A stretch of DNA of 64,000 nt, from NCBI GenBank assembly GCA_010909165.1, contig MU008160.1, positions 1,612,001 through 1,676,000 on the forward strand, read 5' to 3'. Below the pieces are notes generated by a model. That model had not been told where the DNA came from. It saw only the letters and a list, made by a program, of their open reading frames with translations, and made no database searches. Source of the DNA: Anthoceros angustus. Its lineage: Eukaryota; Streptophyta; Anthocerotopsida; Anthocerotales; Anthocerotaceae. This document shows positions 11,471 to 22,960 of this stretch, one piece after another (the first letter of the stretch is position 1; each line of letters opens with the position of its first letter). The translations under genes and the position numbers were made by a program.

Positions 11471-12808
11471 CGCCAAGTGCGGGCGTGATAAGAAAAGTCC
11501 GAGCAGGATGTGTCGAAGTATGTAGAAACTCATTTAGTAGCAGTGGAAACCATTTACCGTTGCACGACCGATATACCGCAGTCTACTTCCGTAATCTACC
11601 AGGCCAGAATGCAAGTTGTAGAGGCTCCTTCCAGTAGTTGTGGAAGTCACCTGCCGTTGCCAGACTTATGCATCTCCGTGAGGCCGACATGCACGGGGCT
11701 TAGATGCGAGGCCCGTGCGTTCCAGTACGCATTCTCGTAAGTGGGTCTGAAGGAAAAGGAAGGTTCTGATCTGGTCCAATGAGATTAAGTAGGGGTGTGG
11801 GGAGTACGAGGGGTCCGTGAATTGAGCAATATGGGCCCATGAAGCTGTTGCAGAGGTTCTTACAGCAGAGCTGTGGAAATCGTATGTGGGATGAGGTGCA
11901 GGAGCCGGTGGGCCCCTTCCTTTCCTGGATGATGATATACAAATATGGTCATGGCAGCCGGTGCGTCGTGTGAGCACGTCCCCTTGGATCAGCTCCACTC
12001 TCCACGCCCATCCCCTTTTAGTCTCCAGGGGTCCCATGCCAGAGCTGCTGGAGCGCGGTGTATCCTGGCACTTCGTGGATGTCAGCTGACTTTCTGTGGG
12101 TTGCAACCGCTCGTTACTGTGCCTTGGCTGTGGGCTACCCTCTCTCTGCTGGGCGTCATGGCTGCTTCACGGGATCTCTGTCACACAGTGGCTGTCTCGT
12201 TGGCTGCCTTGATGGACTGTGGATCGGTCCGGCTAGATCTCCAGCCTCGCTATTCCTATTTGGTGTCGTTCTGCCCTGCTCCACCGGCCCAGCTCACGAT
12301 AGCTGGCCAGACAGATGCTTGGTCCTCGCACCCGCTTCCTCCTCCAAGTCCCCACATCACCGCCTGTTTGCTCCACCAGCTGCCTCAATGTCCCCACATC
12401 CGACCCTGCAATGATAATTCTCTAGCGGTATCTTGATTTTGATGCATACAGGTTGGATGATGGGAGCCCATAATAGGTCTCCTACTGGAATGCTAGACTT
12501 TTCCCACGACTTTCACCACAGGCTGTGCCCATCGGTGAAGTGAACTAAGGGCTTACCGAACTCCGGGGGAATTGGGATCCAGTCTTCTTTCACATTTAGA
12601 TCTTCGTCATATTCCTCGTCCTTCTGCTGAGTCCTTTGAAGAGAAGGGGTATTTGTCATAGCAGACGGCGGTTCTGCTTACAATACCGGTGGCAGTGAAT
12701 GCTCTGATCTGTCGAGCATCAAATGGAGGACAAGGGGTTTAATTCCATGTTCAGACTGAAGCACACAGAATTTGCCAAGATGCTTCTGAGTCAGACCCAA
12801 GTTTGTAG
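11471..12808. other. Spacer upstream of the NB-ARC gene
   Basis: Moderate-GC DNA. The longest plus frame (11945-12436) has no recognisable domain and a low-complexity feel. The stretch should contain the promoter and probably the first exon(s) of the NB-ARC/TPR gene, because the first supported coding exon opens at a splice acceptor (TTTGTAG at 12802-12808) with no ATG. A short frame from an ATG at 12723 ends in a stop at 12810-12812 and cannot be joined convincingly. Confidence 0.4.
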
Positions 12809-15800
12809 GTATGCGTGAACCAATTGGCGGATCAGTTTAACAGCTTGCTGAGAGATAGAGTGGAATCTGCTCTTGATTTTGGGGGCAGGTATAGGATGGG
12901 TGATCAGCATCTCACGGATATCATCAGCAATGTGCGAGCGATTGGAGTCATACTGGAAAAGATCTCTCTGCAATCACAGGATATTCAGCTGAAAAGGGTC
13001 TCAGTCGATCCGACATCTATTGACAACGACAGTCTGGAGTTTGTGACTGCCTTTATTGGCAGGCTGTCTGCTCTAGAGAAGGAGATTGAGGCGAGTGGGT
13101 CTGGCCGTCCTGTGTCTCGTGCTGGGGAGAACGCCCTTGACAAACTGCGGAAGGGTATACATCAGGCAGGAACATCTCTTGGACTCGCTGGTCGACAAGA
13201 GGTACACATGGCTGATGTTGCGATGTGACTACCTTGCCGTGCATGCAGTAGATGGAAATTGTGCCGTTGTGAAACCACCTGAAGTTGATGAAAGCCTTAG
13301 CTTTAGTGAAGAAATGACTCCCTGGTTCCAGTCTGAATGCCTGTTTCTTGCTTGTAGGTGGTTGTGGGACAAAAATCACCGCTGCTGTTTCAGCGCAAGG
13401 ACCGCCACCTTGATGATTTTGAAGATTTTTTCTCAGCTTTGGAGGACGATGAAAGCAACGAAACACTTCTGATCAACACAGCTCTGTTATGCTCGAAGGC
13501 TGATGTTACATCCAACGGCCACAACAGGACCAGCTCCTGGTTTGGTTGGTCTAAAGCTGCAGGTTCTATGAGAAAGGGCTCGGAATCTTCTTCTCCTGAT
13601 GTGCGCAAGGGGAAGCTTGCACGATTCGGACGATCTAAAAGTGATGCTGAGATTACAGCAGCATTGCTTCATAAGGATGTTGGAGTTAAGAAATCACCAG
13701 GGAGGAGCATCAGCAGATCAGAGCGCACAGCCGGTGGACTACTGAGGAGGCTGGCATGCTGTCTTCGGCCAACAGGTGGTTCTCAGGTATCTTACAGTAG
13801 AAAGCTTCTCGAGCTCATACAGCTGCATCCCACGTTGCTGTAAAATCAATTTCTTAGGAATTCAAATGCTGGGCACATAGCAAATGGTAGACTCTGATCT
13901 ACATATCTTGGGACAACAGCAGCAAGTAGGGAGAAAGGGCTGACACAGTCTCATTGCCACCTAGGTCTCCTCTGTCAGTTACACACCTGATGCTGCTCAG
14001 GACACAGAGAAACTGGGCAGTCAACTGCTTGCAAAATTGCAGTACTGGGACAAAGAGCTGGCAAGATTGAGGGATCAAGCAGTCAATTGTGGAGCCTTCT
14101 TACGCAAAAGCCATCTTACTGTAAGTGAAAGGCGAATTTTTAGTCCTCTAAAATGAGGCAAATTCCAGCTTCTGATCGAGGGCTTCTCCCCTTGTAGGAA
14201 ATTTGCACCGGTCTGGGGCTGAAAAACACCCCACCTACATATGTGAGGGTGAAGAGGCTTGCGGATCTGGTCTTGCAAACTCTGAGATCTGGCCCACATA
14301 AGGTTGTCTTGCTTCATGGCGTGTTTGGTATGGGCAAGTCGCTCCTTGCACTCGACATTGCACTTGAGCTTGAGAATGGTGAGCAGTTGATGTAGGTGGT
14401 TGTTGCAGACGTTTCCAGCAGAATGCAATCTTGTACAGCTGCATGTGAACTAGTGTATACATGCATGTGAAATTTTGGGATGCTGCTCAGGTCTTGATTA
14501 TCCGGGTGGTGTATATTATTTACACTTTGGTGAGAGATTTGGAGAACACTGCGATGAGGCCGAATTAGACACTAAGATAATAGAGCAGCAGAAGCTGCTG
14601 ATTATGCTAATGGCTTATGATGGTGAAAAGGTGTCGGAGACTCCAGGTGTGTCGAAAGCAGACACAACTCAGTTACTTGCTTCCAAACTCTCAGGTGAGC
14701 ACATTTGGCTCACTATGCTGTAGTTATTTTTGATGCCCCGGTGACCATCATGTTTCGAATAACCTTCTCTTCTGTAAAACAGGAAAGCGGTCACTTCTAA
14801 TTATGGATGAGGTTTGGAGTCCAAAAATTGTGGAGAAGTTCATGTTCCCCGGGCACAAAGGCAAGCTACTTGTGACAAGTAGCCTCGGGCTGACTGGAAG
14901 TATGCTGACTGATGACAATATACAGAGGCAGTGTGTGGGGAGTGCTGGAGTTTCTTCCTGCACCCTGATCCAGGTTGGGTCAGACGATTACTATGGCAAA
15001 CAGGTTGACCATCAGATTCTTGAGTCATGTTCGTGGACAACTATTGATCCAGACCGGAAGGTATGTCCCACCATATCCTTGAAGTTTGCAAGCTACACCC
15101 TTCGTAACTTGTGCGGTGCAGTGAAAGATGATGAAGCGTTTGGCTCTGTTTAGGAGTCAGCTACCAAAATACTGGAGACCTGTGGTGGTTGCCCTCTTGC
15201 TCTGAGCATAATTGGGGGCATGTTACGAGGCAAAGATGCAACTGCATGGGCCAAATTGTCAGCCGAGCTTCAAATCCTGCTTGAAGGCCTGACAAAGAAG
15301 GTGTCAGAAAGTGGAGCCACAACCACGTCAACAGACGCTGATACGTCTTTCTATTCAGCTTCCATGACCCTGAAAGATGAGGTCAGGGGTGTTGCAGATG
15401 GGTCTTTCCTTTCAATGCGCAAGAGCAACTTCAGTGATCCATCCTTGCAATGCTTTGATGTAAATTCATACTCAGCGGCGTCAAATTTGAAAGATGATGT
15501 GAGATTTGTTACAGAGGGGTCCTTCCTCTCTATGCGCAGCAACTTCAGTGATCCTTTCCTCAACAATATCGGAGTTCCCACAAGGACTGGTTCTTGGCGA
15601 ATAGATTCCGTTCGCATTTCTGATCCTGGCATCAAGGTGGCACCTGCTCCAGAACAGAATGTGGAGTTCTGGGTTATAGAACCAAAACGTTTGCCCGGTC
15701 CTGATCCTCACTCAGTACTGATTGGGGTGATTGACCTGTGCCTTAGCCACCTACCAACCGAACAACAGAATGCATTCAAGGCAATGAGCCTGTTTGAGAG

Positions 15801-18748
15801 CGAATGTCTGATTCCTGCACCTGTGGTGGAGCTTGCACTCGAGGTCACAGGTGGCAAGTTGGCTTCACAGTTTACGCAGCTTATGGGCCATCTTGTGCAG
15901 TCAGGAGTGGTGTGTCAGAACGTTGATAAGGTTAGACTTGCCTTTTACCATTTATTATTGTGTGTGAAAGCATTCTTACGGATTTTGGTGAAGACTTGGA
16001 AGTTTCAGAAGTTTATGACAAGGTGAAGTTCTTGACTTGTTCATATTCATGGCAGTGATATGGTTCTTTTCGCTGTTGCAGAAATTTTACTGGGTCCACT
16101 CCATGATCTCTCGATACTTGGCTCGATATCGTGCAGACATCGGCACCTCTGTCCTACAGGTTCATCCAGGTCGTTTGAGTCCGGATGTAACAACTGAAAG
16201 ATCTCGTGGTTTAAACATTGGACGTAAGATAAGGCTACTTAATGCCTTTCTGCTTTCCTATGGTCATGGTGATCTGAGGAAAATCTCTGTTAACCAGTTA
16301 GGGCTAGAGTCTTCCGTGTTGGGAGGAGTCATGGATGATGTACAGCAGATGGCTTTCTCCATGTACACAGAGGAGGGAAGGTTACCAATTTTGGAGCCTG
16401 AGCATCAGGCTGATATGGTCTTGGCAGCCACTTTGCGCCAGTCAGGGAATCTAAGGACAAGCTTAGGGGACTTGAAGGGTGCTCTTGCTGAGCTAAACAG
16501 ATCGTACAAGTTAAAGCCGGACCACGTGCTCACGCTGCAGTAAGGCTCTTCACCCATTTGTCGATTGTGCATTTGACTTTGAGAAAACGTCTGCACAGAC
16601 AAGCACAATGTCAGACAGCACAAGAGTTATTCTATATTTCTGACCTTGGTTGAAGTAGCTAGCAGAAATGCCTCCTGAACATATGCAGCTCAAGGCTTGG
16701 CCATGCATGTGTGTGTCAGGATGAGGGGAGCTATCTTGGTGCATTTTGAAGATTACGAGGCTGCCCTGGCTGATGTGGACAAAGCTGATGAGCTCGCACC
16801 CAATGACAGCTTTACCCTTCAGTACTCTCGAATAACTTTTCTGGTGTGATTCAGAAGGTTTCCTTTGACACCCATTAATTACAGGTGGCCTGTTCCAGAA
16901 TTCGGGGCAACATCAAGCGGTGTGTGGATGACAACGAAGGGGCTCTGCACGATCTGGAATTGGCAAACGAGTTGGAGCCAAATAAGAGCTTCACTCTCAG
17001 GTTTGAGTTTTTGTAAACCGAAATTTGACACATATCCAGCCATATTCACGACTAGAGAGAACAGTGGCTGCAGAAGCAAGGCTGAAGTGTTAAAGTTTAT
17101 TGTGCAGTGTCATGGGAGCTGTCAAGCTCAATCTCGGTGACTATCGTGGTGCATTGATGGATCTGGATAAAGCTGCCCAAATTGAGCCCAATGACCACTT
17201 CATCCTCACGTATGAAGAGTCCGAGCAGCCGTCGCAGATTAGCATATTTCTGAGTTTGTGCTGTTGCCAACTGAAATCCATGGGTTGCCTCTGGTGTAGA
17301 GTGAGAGGCAATACAAAGCTCCATTTGGAAGACTACCAAGGAGCGATGGAAGATCTTGACAGAGCCTTGGACAGGGCCCTTGAGCGGCTATCCTCCAGCA
17401 AGTCCATGTCCAAGTCAGTTTGTGACAACCATCACCTTGGGATCAGTCGCATCCATCCCGCTTACTCCTGATCATCGACCATAAACTCTCCCCATGTCTG
17501 CAGTGCTGTATTGGACAAACCAGTCGATGGAGCACAAGATCCTAACAGAAGCTTCACGCTCAGGTTTAATCAGCGTCTACTCTTGCCAGAACAATATTAA
17601 GTCTTCTTGCTGGATGCTTGAATGTCTGTGTGGTTACAGTGTTAGGGGAGCCGTGAAATTGAACACGGGAGATCTTCAAGGAGCTTTGGCTGACCTCGAT
17701 GAGGCTGATGAGCTGTACCCCAACGACAGCTTCACTCTCAAGTAAGTTTTGACCTAAAGTTTTGAGCTAGTATGTTTCTCGCGAGTTGATGAAATCTGAG
17801 GGATTAGATCAGAATGCCAGATTTTTGTCTGCGCAGCTTGCGAGCAACAGCAAAGGTTCAATTAGGAGACTACACAGGAGCGCTGGAAGATCTCAATCAT
17901 TGCTGCGAATTGGATCCCGATGACACGGACGTCCTAAGGTACTCTACAGTTTCTTGTGCCTGCTCATATATTTGAGGGGAGAGCTAGGTCCTGCTTGTGA
18001 AGTGCATGTTCTAACGTACGAGTTTGGTGTTCCAGGCTAAGAGGCAATGTCAAGAGGCTCTTAGGTGACTGCAAAGGGGCACTGAAAGATTTTACCAGGA
18101 GCAATTTCATGGAGCCACGGAACAGCTACACTCTCAAGTACCCGTTTCTTTTCTTTTAAGGATTGTTGATGATCGTTTTAGTTGTGTCTGACATATTTGG
18201 TTCTACCAGATTCAGAGGAAATGTGAAAAGGTGTCTAGGTGATCACCGTGGTGCACTGGAGGACCTGAATCTGGCGAATGAGTTGAAGCCAGATAACGCC
18301 TACACTTTGTTGTGAGTTGTTGCAATGCGTCTGACATGATGTTCAGAAGGGAACCTCATTTCATAATACATTTACTGACCGTTCCTTGCGCGGCAGGATA
18401 CGAGCCAGTGTTAGAGGACTCATGGGGGATCATGAAGGTGCTCTGGCAGACCTCAACCAAGCTCTTCGGGCAGAAACAGCCAGTGCTTTTGGACTTCTAG
18501 AGAGAGGGGTGGCCAAATACGTCACAGGCGATCTCGAAGGAGCTCTCCTCGACTTAGATAGAGCTTACAAAATTCAACCTCAAAATGCAGATATTCTTAG
18601 ATATCGAGGACGTGTGAAGTTCCTCCTCAACGATGTCGCAGGAGCTAAAGCAGATCAGCTTGAAGCCGGTAGTAGGGAGGTACCAGAAAGGTCTGTTGTG
18701 ACTTGTCTCGGTCATTTGCCTGTGGAGTCTGTCTTGCTCTCGGATTAA
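12809..18748 (+). CDS. NB-ARC NLR-type protein with C-terminal TPR array, 5' end open
   Basis: STAND ATPase switch resembling plant immune receptors but with TPRs in place of LRRs. Exons: 12809-13201, 13358-13786, 13965-14120, 14198-14378, 14491-14694, 14783-15060, 15154-15930, 16082-16539, 16720-16821, 16899-17000, 17108-17209, 17300-17413, 17504-17563, 17640-17741, 17837-17938, 18036-18137, 18210-18311 and 18397-18748. They sum to at least 1371 residues with every phase consistent. Motifs: P-loop HGVFGMGKSLLA, Walker B RSLLIMDEVW, RNBS-B-like GKLLVTSS, GLPL-like GGCPLALSIIGG, and a winged-helix segment around LSHLPTEQQNAFKAMSLF. No MHD is obvious; the region reads YWVHSMISRYLA. The N-terminus (about 325 residues) is helical, then basic and Ser-rich. 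I see no TIR, kinase, hydrolase or clear RPW8 in it. About twelve 34-residue units of the type GDxxGALxDLxxAxxLxPN follow. The true start is unresolved. A defence or signalling role is inference. Confidence 0.88.
15340..15580 (+). repeat. Internal duplication in NLR linker (two ~35-residue units)
   Basis: Inside the exon 15154-15930, between the GLPL-like motif and the winged-helix segment, two units match: SFYSASMTLKDEV...GSFLSMRKSNFSDP and NSYSAASNLKDDV...GSFLSMRSNFSDP. The corresponding DNA is also repeated. The units are Ser-rich and look like unstructured, possibly phosphorylated, linker. Confidence 0.8.
16437..18700 (+). repeat. Exon-encoded TPR array (102-nt modules)
   Basis: The first unit ends exon 16082-16539. 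The next seven whole-repeat exons (16720, 16899, 17108, 17640, 17837, 18036, 18210) are each exactly 102 nt and bounded by phase-2 introns. One unit is enlarged and split over 17300-17413 and 17504-17563 (174 nt). The last exon carries two good units and a degenerate third. The consensus follows the TPR pattern (G8, Y/A20, A27, P32-like positions). Confidence 0.85.
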
Positions 18749-18878
18749 GATTAATTATCCAAAATCAGCTTCTCCTCCAAACATTCTTTCTAATAATTTA
18801 CCGGATGAACACTGTATAAAAAGCGAAAGATTACCAGTGTCTTATTTCATTGGTACAAAAGAAACCTCCAAAACGTGA

Positions 18879-21041
18879 CTAGACGTCAGCATTCGAAGTG
18901 CCCATTATATGGAAAGGTTGCTTCTGCTCATGTGCCTGGGAATACTCTGCGGTTCTCCCATCGTCCTTGCTCTGCTGAGCAGGCACGACAAAGTCTGGCT
19001 GGTTATTGATTGATCTGATCCAAGCCCATCTGTTATCGTTAACATTAACCACATGCTGAGTGGCTGCGACTTTATCAAGAGGGATGTAACAATAGCCCCC
19101 GTTAACTGGCCCTGCCACAAATCCCGTGTACCCAGCCATGGCCCCATGTACTGCAGAATGAGCCAACAATGTGCAGTAGAGGGTGTCTGCGGAATTGCTT
19201 GGAACAGCTCGCACCATATATGTAGGATCGATATACTTCAGACCAAACGGCTTGTTAGGATTCACTTTTTTCCAATACTGCTTCAGCTCTTTGCTCAACC
19301 AGGCGCCAATATCCTGCAACAACAGGTTCCCTGTTCATGACGACAAATCAGCTGAACATCTATAGATATTTGAAAAACAGTTTAGATAATATCCCAAGAT
19401 TATAGGAAAGTACTGACGGAACAAGAACTGAATGCTGGCAAGTTTAAACTGCTTGCTGAAATTGTGAAGCCCCGAGGACCGAGACTTGCCTGATTCATCT
19501 CTATCATCTCCATCACCTCGTGGTATCAGATGTTGCCCCGCCCCTTCAGCCGTAACAATGACCATATGCCCATTCTCAGCTATTCGATGATTCAGAAACT
19601 CTAAAAGACCGCCTTTTCCTTCCATGAAAAAGGGAACTTCTGGAATGAGGCAACAATCCACATCCCTGTTGCTGAGCGTCGCATGCACTGCAATGTGTCC
19701 AGAATATCGGCCCATGAGCTTCACCAGCCCCACACAATTAGGCGTGCTCTCCGCTTCGGTGTGTGCAGCGTTGATCGCAGCTTGGGCAGCCTCCACGGCA
19801 GTTTGAAACCCGAATGACCTGAAATCCCTAATTATCAGCAAAGCTCACTGACAGAAAACAAGCAGTTGAGCAGGGACGACAGTTCAAAATACCTGTCTAT
19901 GATGCCCACATCATTGTCCACAGTCTTCGGGATGCCAACTACTGAAACCTTCAACTTTCTCCTCTTCACCTCGTCAAAAATCGCAGTCGCACCTCGCATG
20001 GTTCCATCACCACCAATTATGTACACTTGATTCAATCCACGGGCCTGCAAACACGCACTGGAAGCGGATCGACAACAATTCGAAACAATCTACAGCAGCC
20101 TTCCAACGTGGAAAGGACAGCGAAGACTTACATCTCTGAGACTAGCTCCACACTCTCTCCCAAAGAATCTGACATACCTCAATGCTATCAACGATCTTGT
20201 TGAGGTCAAATCCTCCTCTGGTAGTGCTAAGCATCGTCCCACCTCTCTTATGCCAATCGTCCACAACCTTAGGATTCAGCTCTTTGTAGTTTGCCCCGTA
20301 GAAACCACGATACCCTGCCACAACGCCTCTCACATTTTTCACACCATACTGCAAGCAAAGAGTGTTCACCAGCTCCCGGATGACAGTGTTTATCCCGGGA
20401 CAAACTCCACCACAAGTCACAATCGCTGCCTTCACGTCATCTGTTTTATAGTACACTCTCTCTCGCGGCCCAGCTCTGCGGTAGTGAGCCTGATGCAAGG
20501 GCTTGCTAGTGTCCACTGCCACTTCCACCGAGATCATGTCGGTGTCTGTCACATAGAACCCGTCCACAGCATGGAAGTAAGGATTGTAAGCCAGCGGACT
20601 CTCATAAGTCGGTAGCTCTGGCAGATATTCACGCAAGTGAGGAATTTCGTGGAGGACAGGATACTTCGGAGCCATTCCCTGCGCGTTTCCGTCCGGCTCA
20701 AGATTGGATCTCACCACACCGCTCCTCACCCGTTGCTTGCCATCTATGTTTACCATTCTCCACGAATTTTCAGTCCGGTGCCCCAATCTGATCGAGCTCC
20801 CAATGGATCCAGCGCAAGCAGCCCCGCCGTAGCATATCCGTGCCGCTGCCACACGTTCTGCCCGAGCTTCCGAAGCAGTGCTGCGGGAAGCAGGCCAGCG
20901 AATGCGGATGAAGAGACGATCCCTGGCAGAAGCCGTAGCAGCAGTGGCAATCATCTCGCTGATCGTCCTCAGCTCACGGGTTACTCGCAAACCGGCCAAG
21001 CGTGAAGTGAAACTCACCGAAACAGCCAGGCACAGGGACAC
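18879..21041 (-). CDS. ATP-dependent 6-phosphofructokinase, plant type, 4 exons
   Basis: Phosphorylates fructose 6-phosphate to fructose 1,6-bisphosphate in glycolysis. Exons: 21041-20178, 20044-19893, 19818-19490 and 19330-18879, about 598 residues. Seen in order: [15 protein letters not shown] (start of the catalytic fold), [29 protein letters not shown] (nucleotide site), [19 protein letters not shown] (catalytic Asp region), [27 protein letters not shown] and [10 protein letters not shown]...[18 protein letters not shown]. The GGDGT motif marks the ATP-type PFK. The N-terminal ~110 residues are rich in Arg, Ser and Ala with few acids, like a plastid transit peptide. Several later Met codons could instead be the start of a cytosolic form. 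Intron 3 (19489-19331) starts GCAAGT; only this GC-AG splice gives the conserved '[13 protein letters not shown]' junction. The 36-bp inverted repeat at 20777 lies within the putative transit region. Confidence 0.92.
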
Positions 21042-21406
21042 ATGGCTTGCTCACAGTCCTGCACTTGTTCGTTCCAGTGGCAACCCGGAACGTTGTTCCC
21101 AGTACGTTTCTTACTTTCGGGTTCTTCCAGGCTTGTGAGTACCAGCTCCTGACAATTGCGGCCATTGGTTTTCCATCAAGGTTGCAGGAATCGTGTATTC
21201 GGTTGAAGTAGAGAGGGCTGAAGCAACGAAGTCTCGTTCCTTTCACACTGGTTTCTGGGCGCGCCGGATTTCCTCGAGTGAGTGAGTTGAGTTTCCTCAG
21301 CGTACACCTTGTGTCTGGGCCTGCCGATTCCGTTGAGTGATTTGAGTTCCTTAGCGCCAGACCAAAGCTCCTGGATCCATTGGGAGCTTGATCAGATTGG
21401 GGCACC
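20777..21406. repeat. 36-bp inverted repeat pair (20777-20812 / 21371-21406)
   Basis: The plus-strand sequence at 20777-20812 is the reverse complement of 21371-21406 at 35 of 36 positions (the single difference is in GATCGAG versus GATCAAG). The arms are about 558 bp apart. One arm is inside the N-terminal PFK coding region; the other abuts the end of the PPR pseudogene. Confidence 0.85.
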
Positions 21407-21409
21407 TGT

Positions 21410-22960
21410 AACCCTTCGGGTCTCCCACAGCTGTTCCATGGTGATGGTTTGATCTCCAGAGTTGCTCTTCCCGAGTTTTACGTGGATGCTTGTGACAGTC
21501 TCCAGGCATTGCTGTTTCACAAGAAATCCATTAACATCAGGCCTCTCACTCATCTCCGCTAGGGCACAGCAAGCCTTAAGTGCAGCAACTTATGTTCGGT
21601 CATTTGGGACCACACCTTCCTGTCCCATCCTTGAGTACAAATGCAAAGCCTTTCACCAGCTTGAATATGGGCGTACCCGAGAATCATGGCAGTCCAGGAA
21701 ACCACACTGCGTTGAGGCAATTTCTCCCACACCTGCCGAGCATTCTCTAGGCTGCCACACTTTGCGTATGCATCCACTAGGGCACTCCCCACTACCAGAT
21801 CAGTCTCTAACTTCCGCTTGTCAATGTCCCTGTGGATAGCCCTGACAGTTTCCAAGCATTGTTAATGCGCCACAAGTAAGCTGTCACTGCAATTTCTTTC
21901 CCTCAACTCTCCAATCGTACTGCAAGCCTTAAGTGCACCAACGCATGCTTGCTTATCAGCCACAATACCCTTCTGTCTCATGTGTGTGGACAGCAGCTGC
22001 AAAGCCTCTTCACATTTATCCATCTGTACATACGCCAAGATCATGGCCGTCCAGGACATCACATCTTCGTGAGGAATTTCTTCAAACACCCTCCTGGCAT
22101 TCTCCAAGCTTCCACATTTGGCATATGCGCTCACGAGCATGGTCCCTACAAATCCACCCAGCTCAACCTTACTCTTGCGAACATGGATGTTTGTAACAGT
22201 TTCCAAGCACTGCCTCTTCACCAGCAAGCTATCCCTGCCCTTCCTACTCCCCATGTCTGCAATGGCACTGCAAGCCTGCAGTGCGGCGACATGTGTTCAA
22301 TCATTTGGACTATACCCTCTTGCCCCATCTGTCCATACAACCGCAAAGCCTCCTGACCCTTCCCCTTCAGGATGTATCCCCGCGTCATAGAATTCCATGA
22401 AACCACATCACGATAAGGCATCCACTCGAACACCCACCTGGCCTCCACCAAGCTGCCACATTTGGCATACGCGTCCACCAGCACATTCCCCACAATGACA
22501 TTCCTGACCAACTCTCACACCCTCCTCTTGCATCCGTGCAAACAACTGCAAGGCCTCGTCACCCCTCCCCCTCTGGGCATACCCCAAAATCATGGCAGTC
22601 CATGACACCACATCCCGACGAAGAATCTCCTCAAACACCCGTCTAGCTTTCTCCAGGCTCCCACATTTTGCATAAACATTAACAAGCACTGTGCCCGCAT
22701 AGAAGTCAGTCTCAAGGCCACTTCTAATCACCTCTGCGTGAACTCGCTTGGCAGTCTCCAGGTCCTGCAATCTCACACATGCCTTCAACATAACCACCAA
22801 TATCCGGGGCCTTGGTTTTGACCCTTCCTCAAGCATTTCCTCGTAAAGCGTAAGGGCCTGTCTTGCTTGCCCGCTGTTGGCATGCCGCAAGATGAGAGCT
22901 GTCCAGGCATACTCCCCTTCCCTTTGAAGTGAAACCCACCATCGAAGCTGCCACTTTCAA
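21410..22960 (-). pseudogene. PLS-type pentatricopeptide repeat gene, multiply frameshifted
   Basis: An intronless series of PPR motifs read in at least four different frames. Fragments include EYAWTALILRHANSG, LVNVYAKCGSLEKARRVFEE followed by DVVSWTAMILGYAQ (about 22890-22530), LVDAYAKCGSLVEARWVFEW (22500-22390), LVSAYAKCGSLENARRVFEE (22150-22080), and LVDAYAKCGSLENARQVWEK (21790-21720), with further remnants to about 21430. The frame breaks at roughly 22520, 22290, 21900 and 21590. No E/DYW editing domain is seen. Functional relatives bind organellar RNA one base per repeat. With this many shifts it cannot encode a full protein, although parts remain clean. Confidence 0.88.

Noticed and set aside
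11945-12436. 163-codon plus frame
   Set aside because: No domain, no conserved-looking composition, overlapping frames on both strands; not called as a gene.
12723-12812. ATG-initiated frame as first exon of the NLR
   Set aside because: It runs into a stop at the splice acceptor and no donor joins it in frame to 12809.
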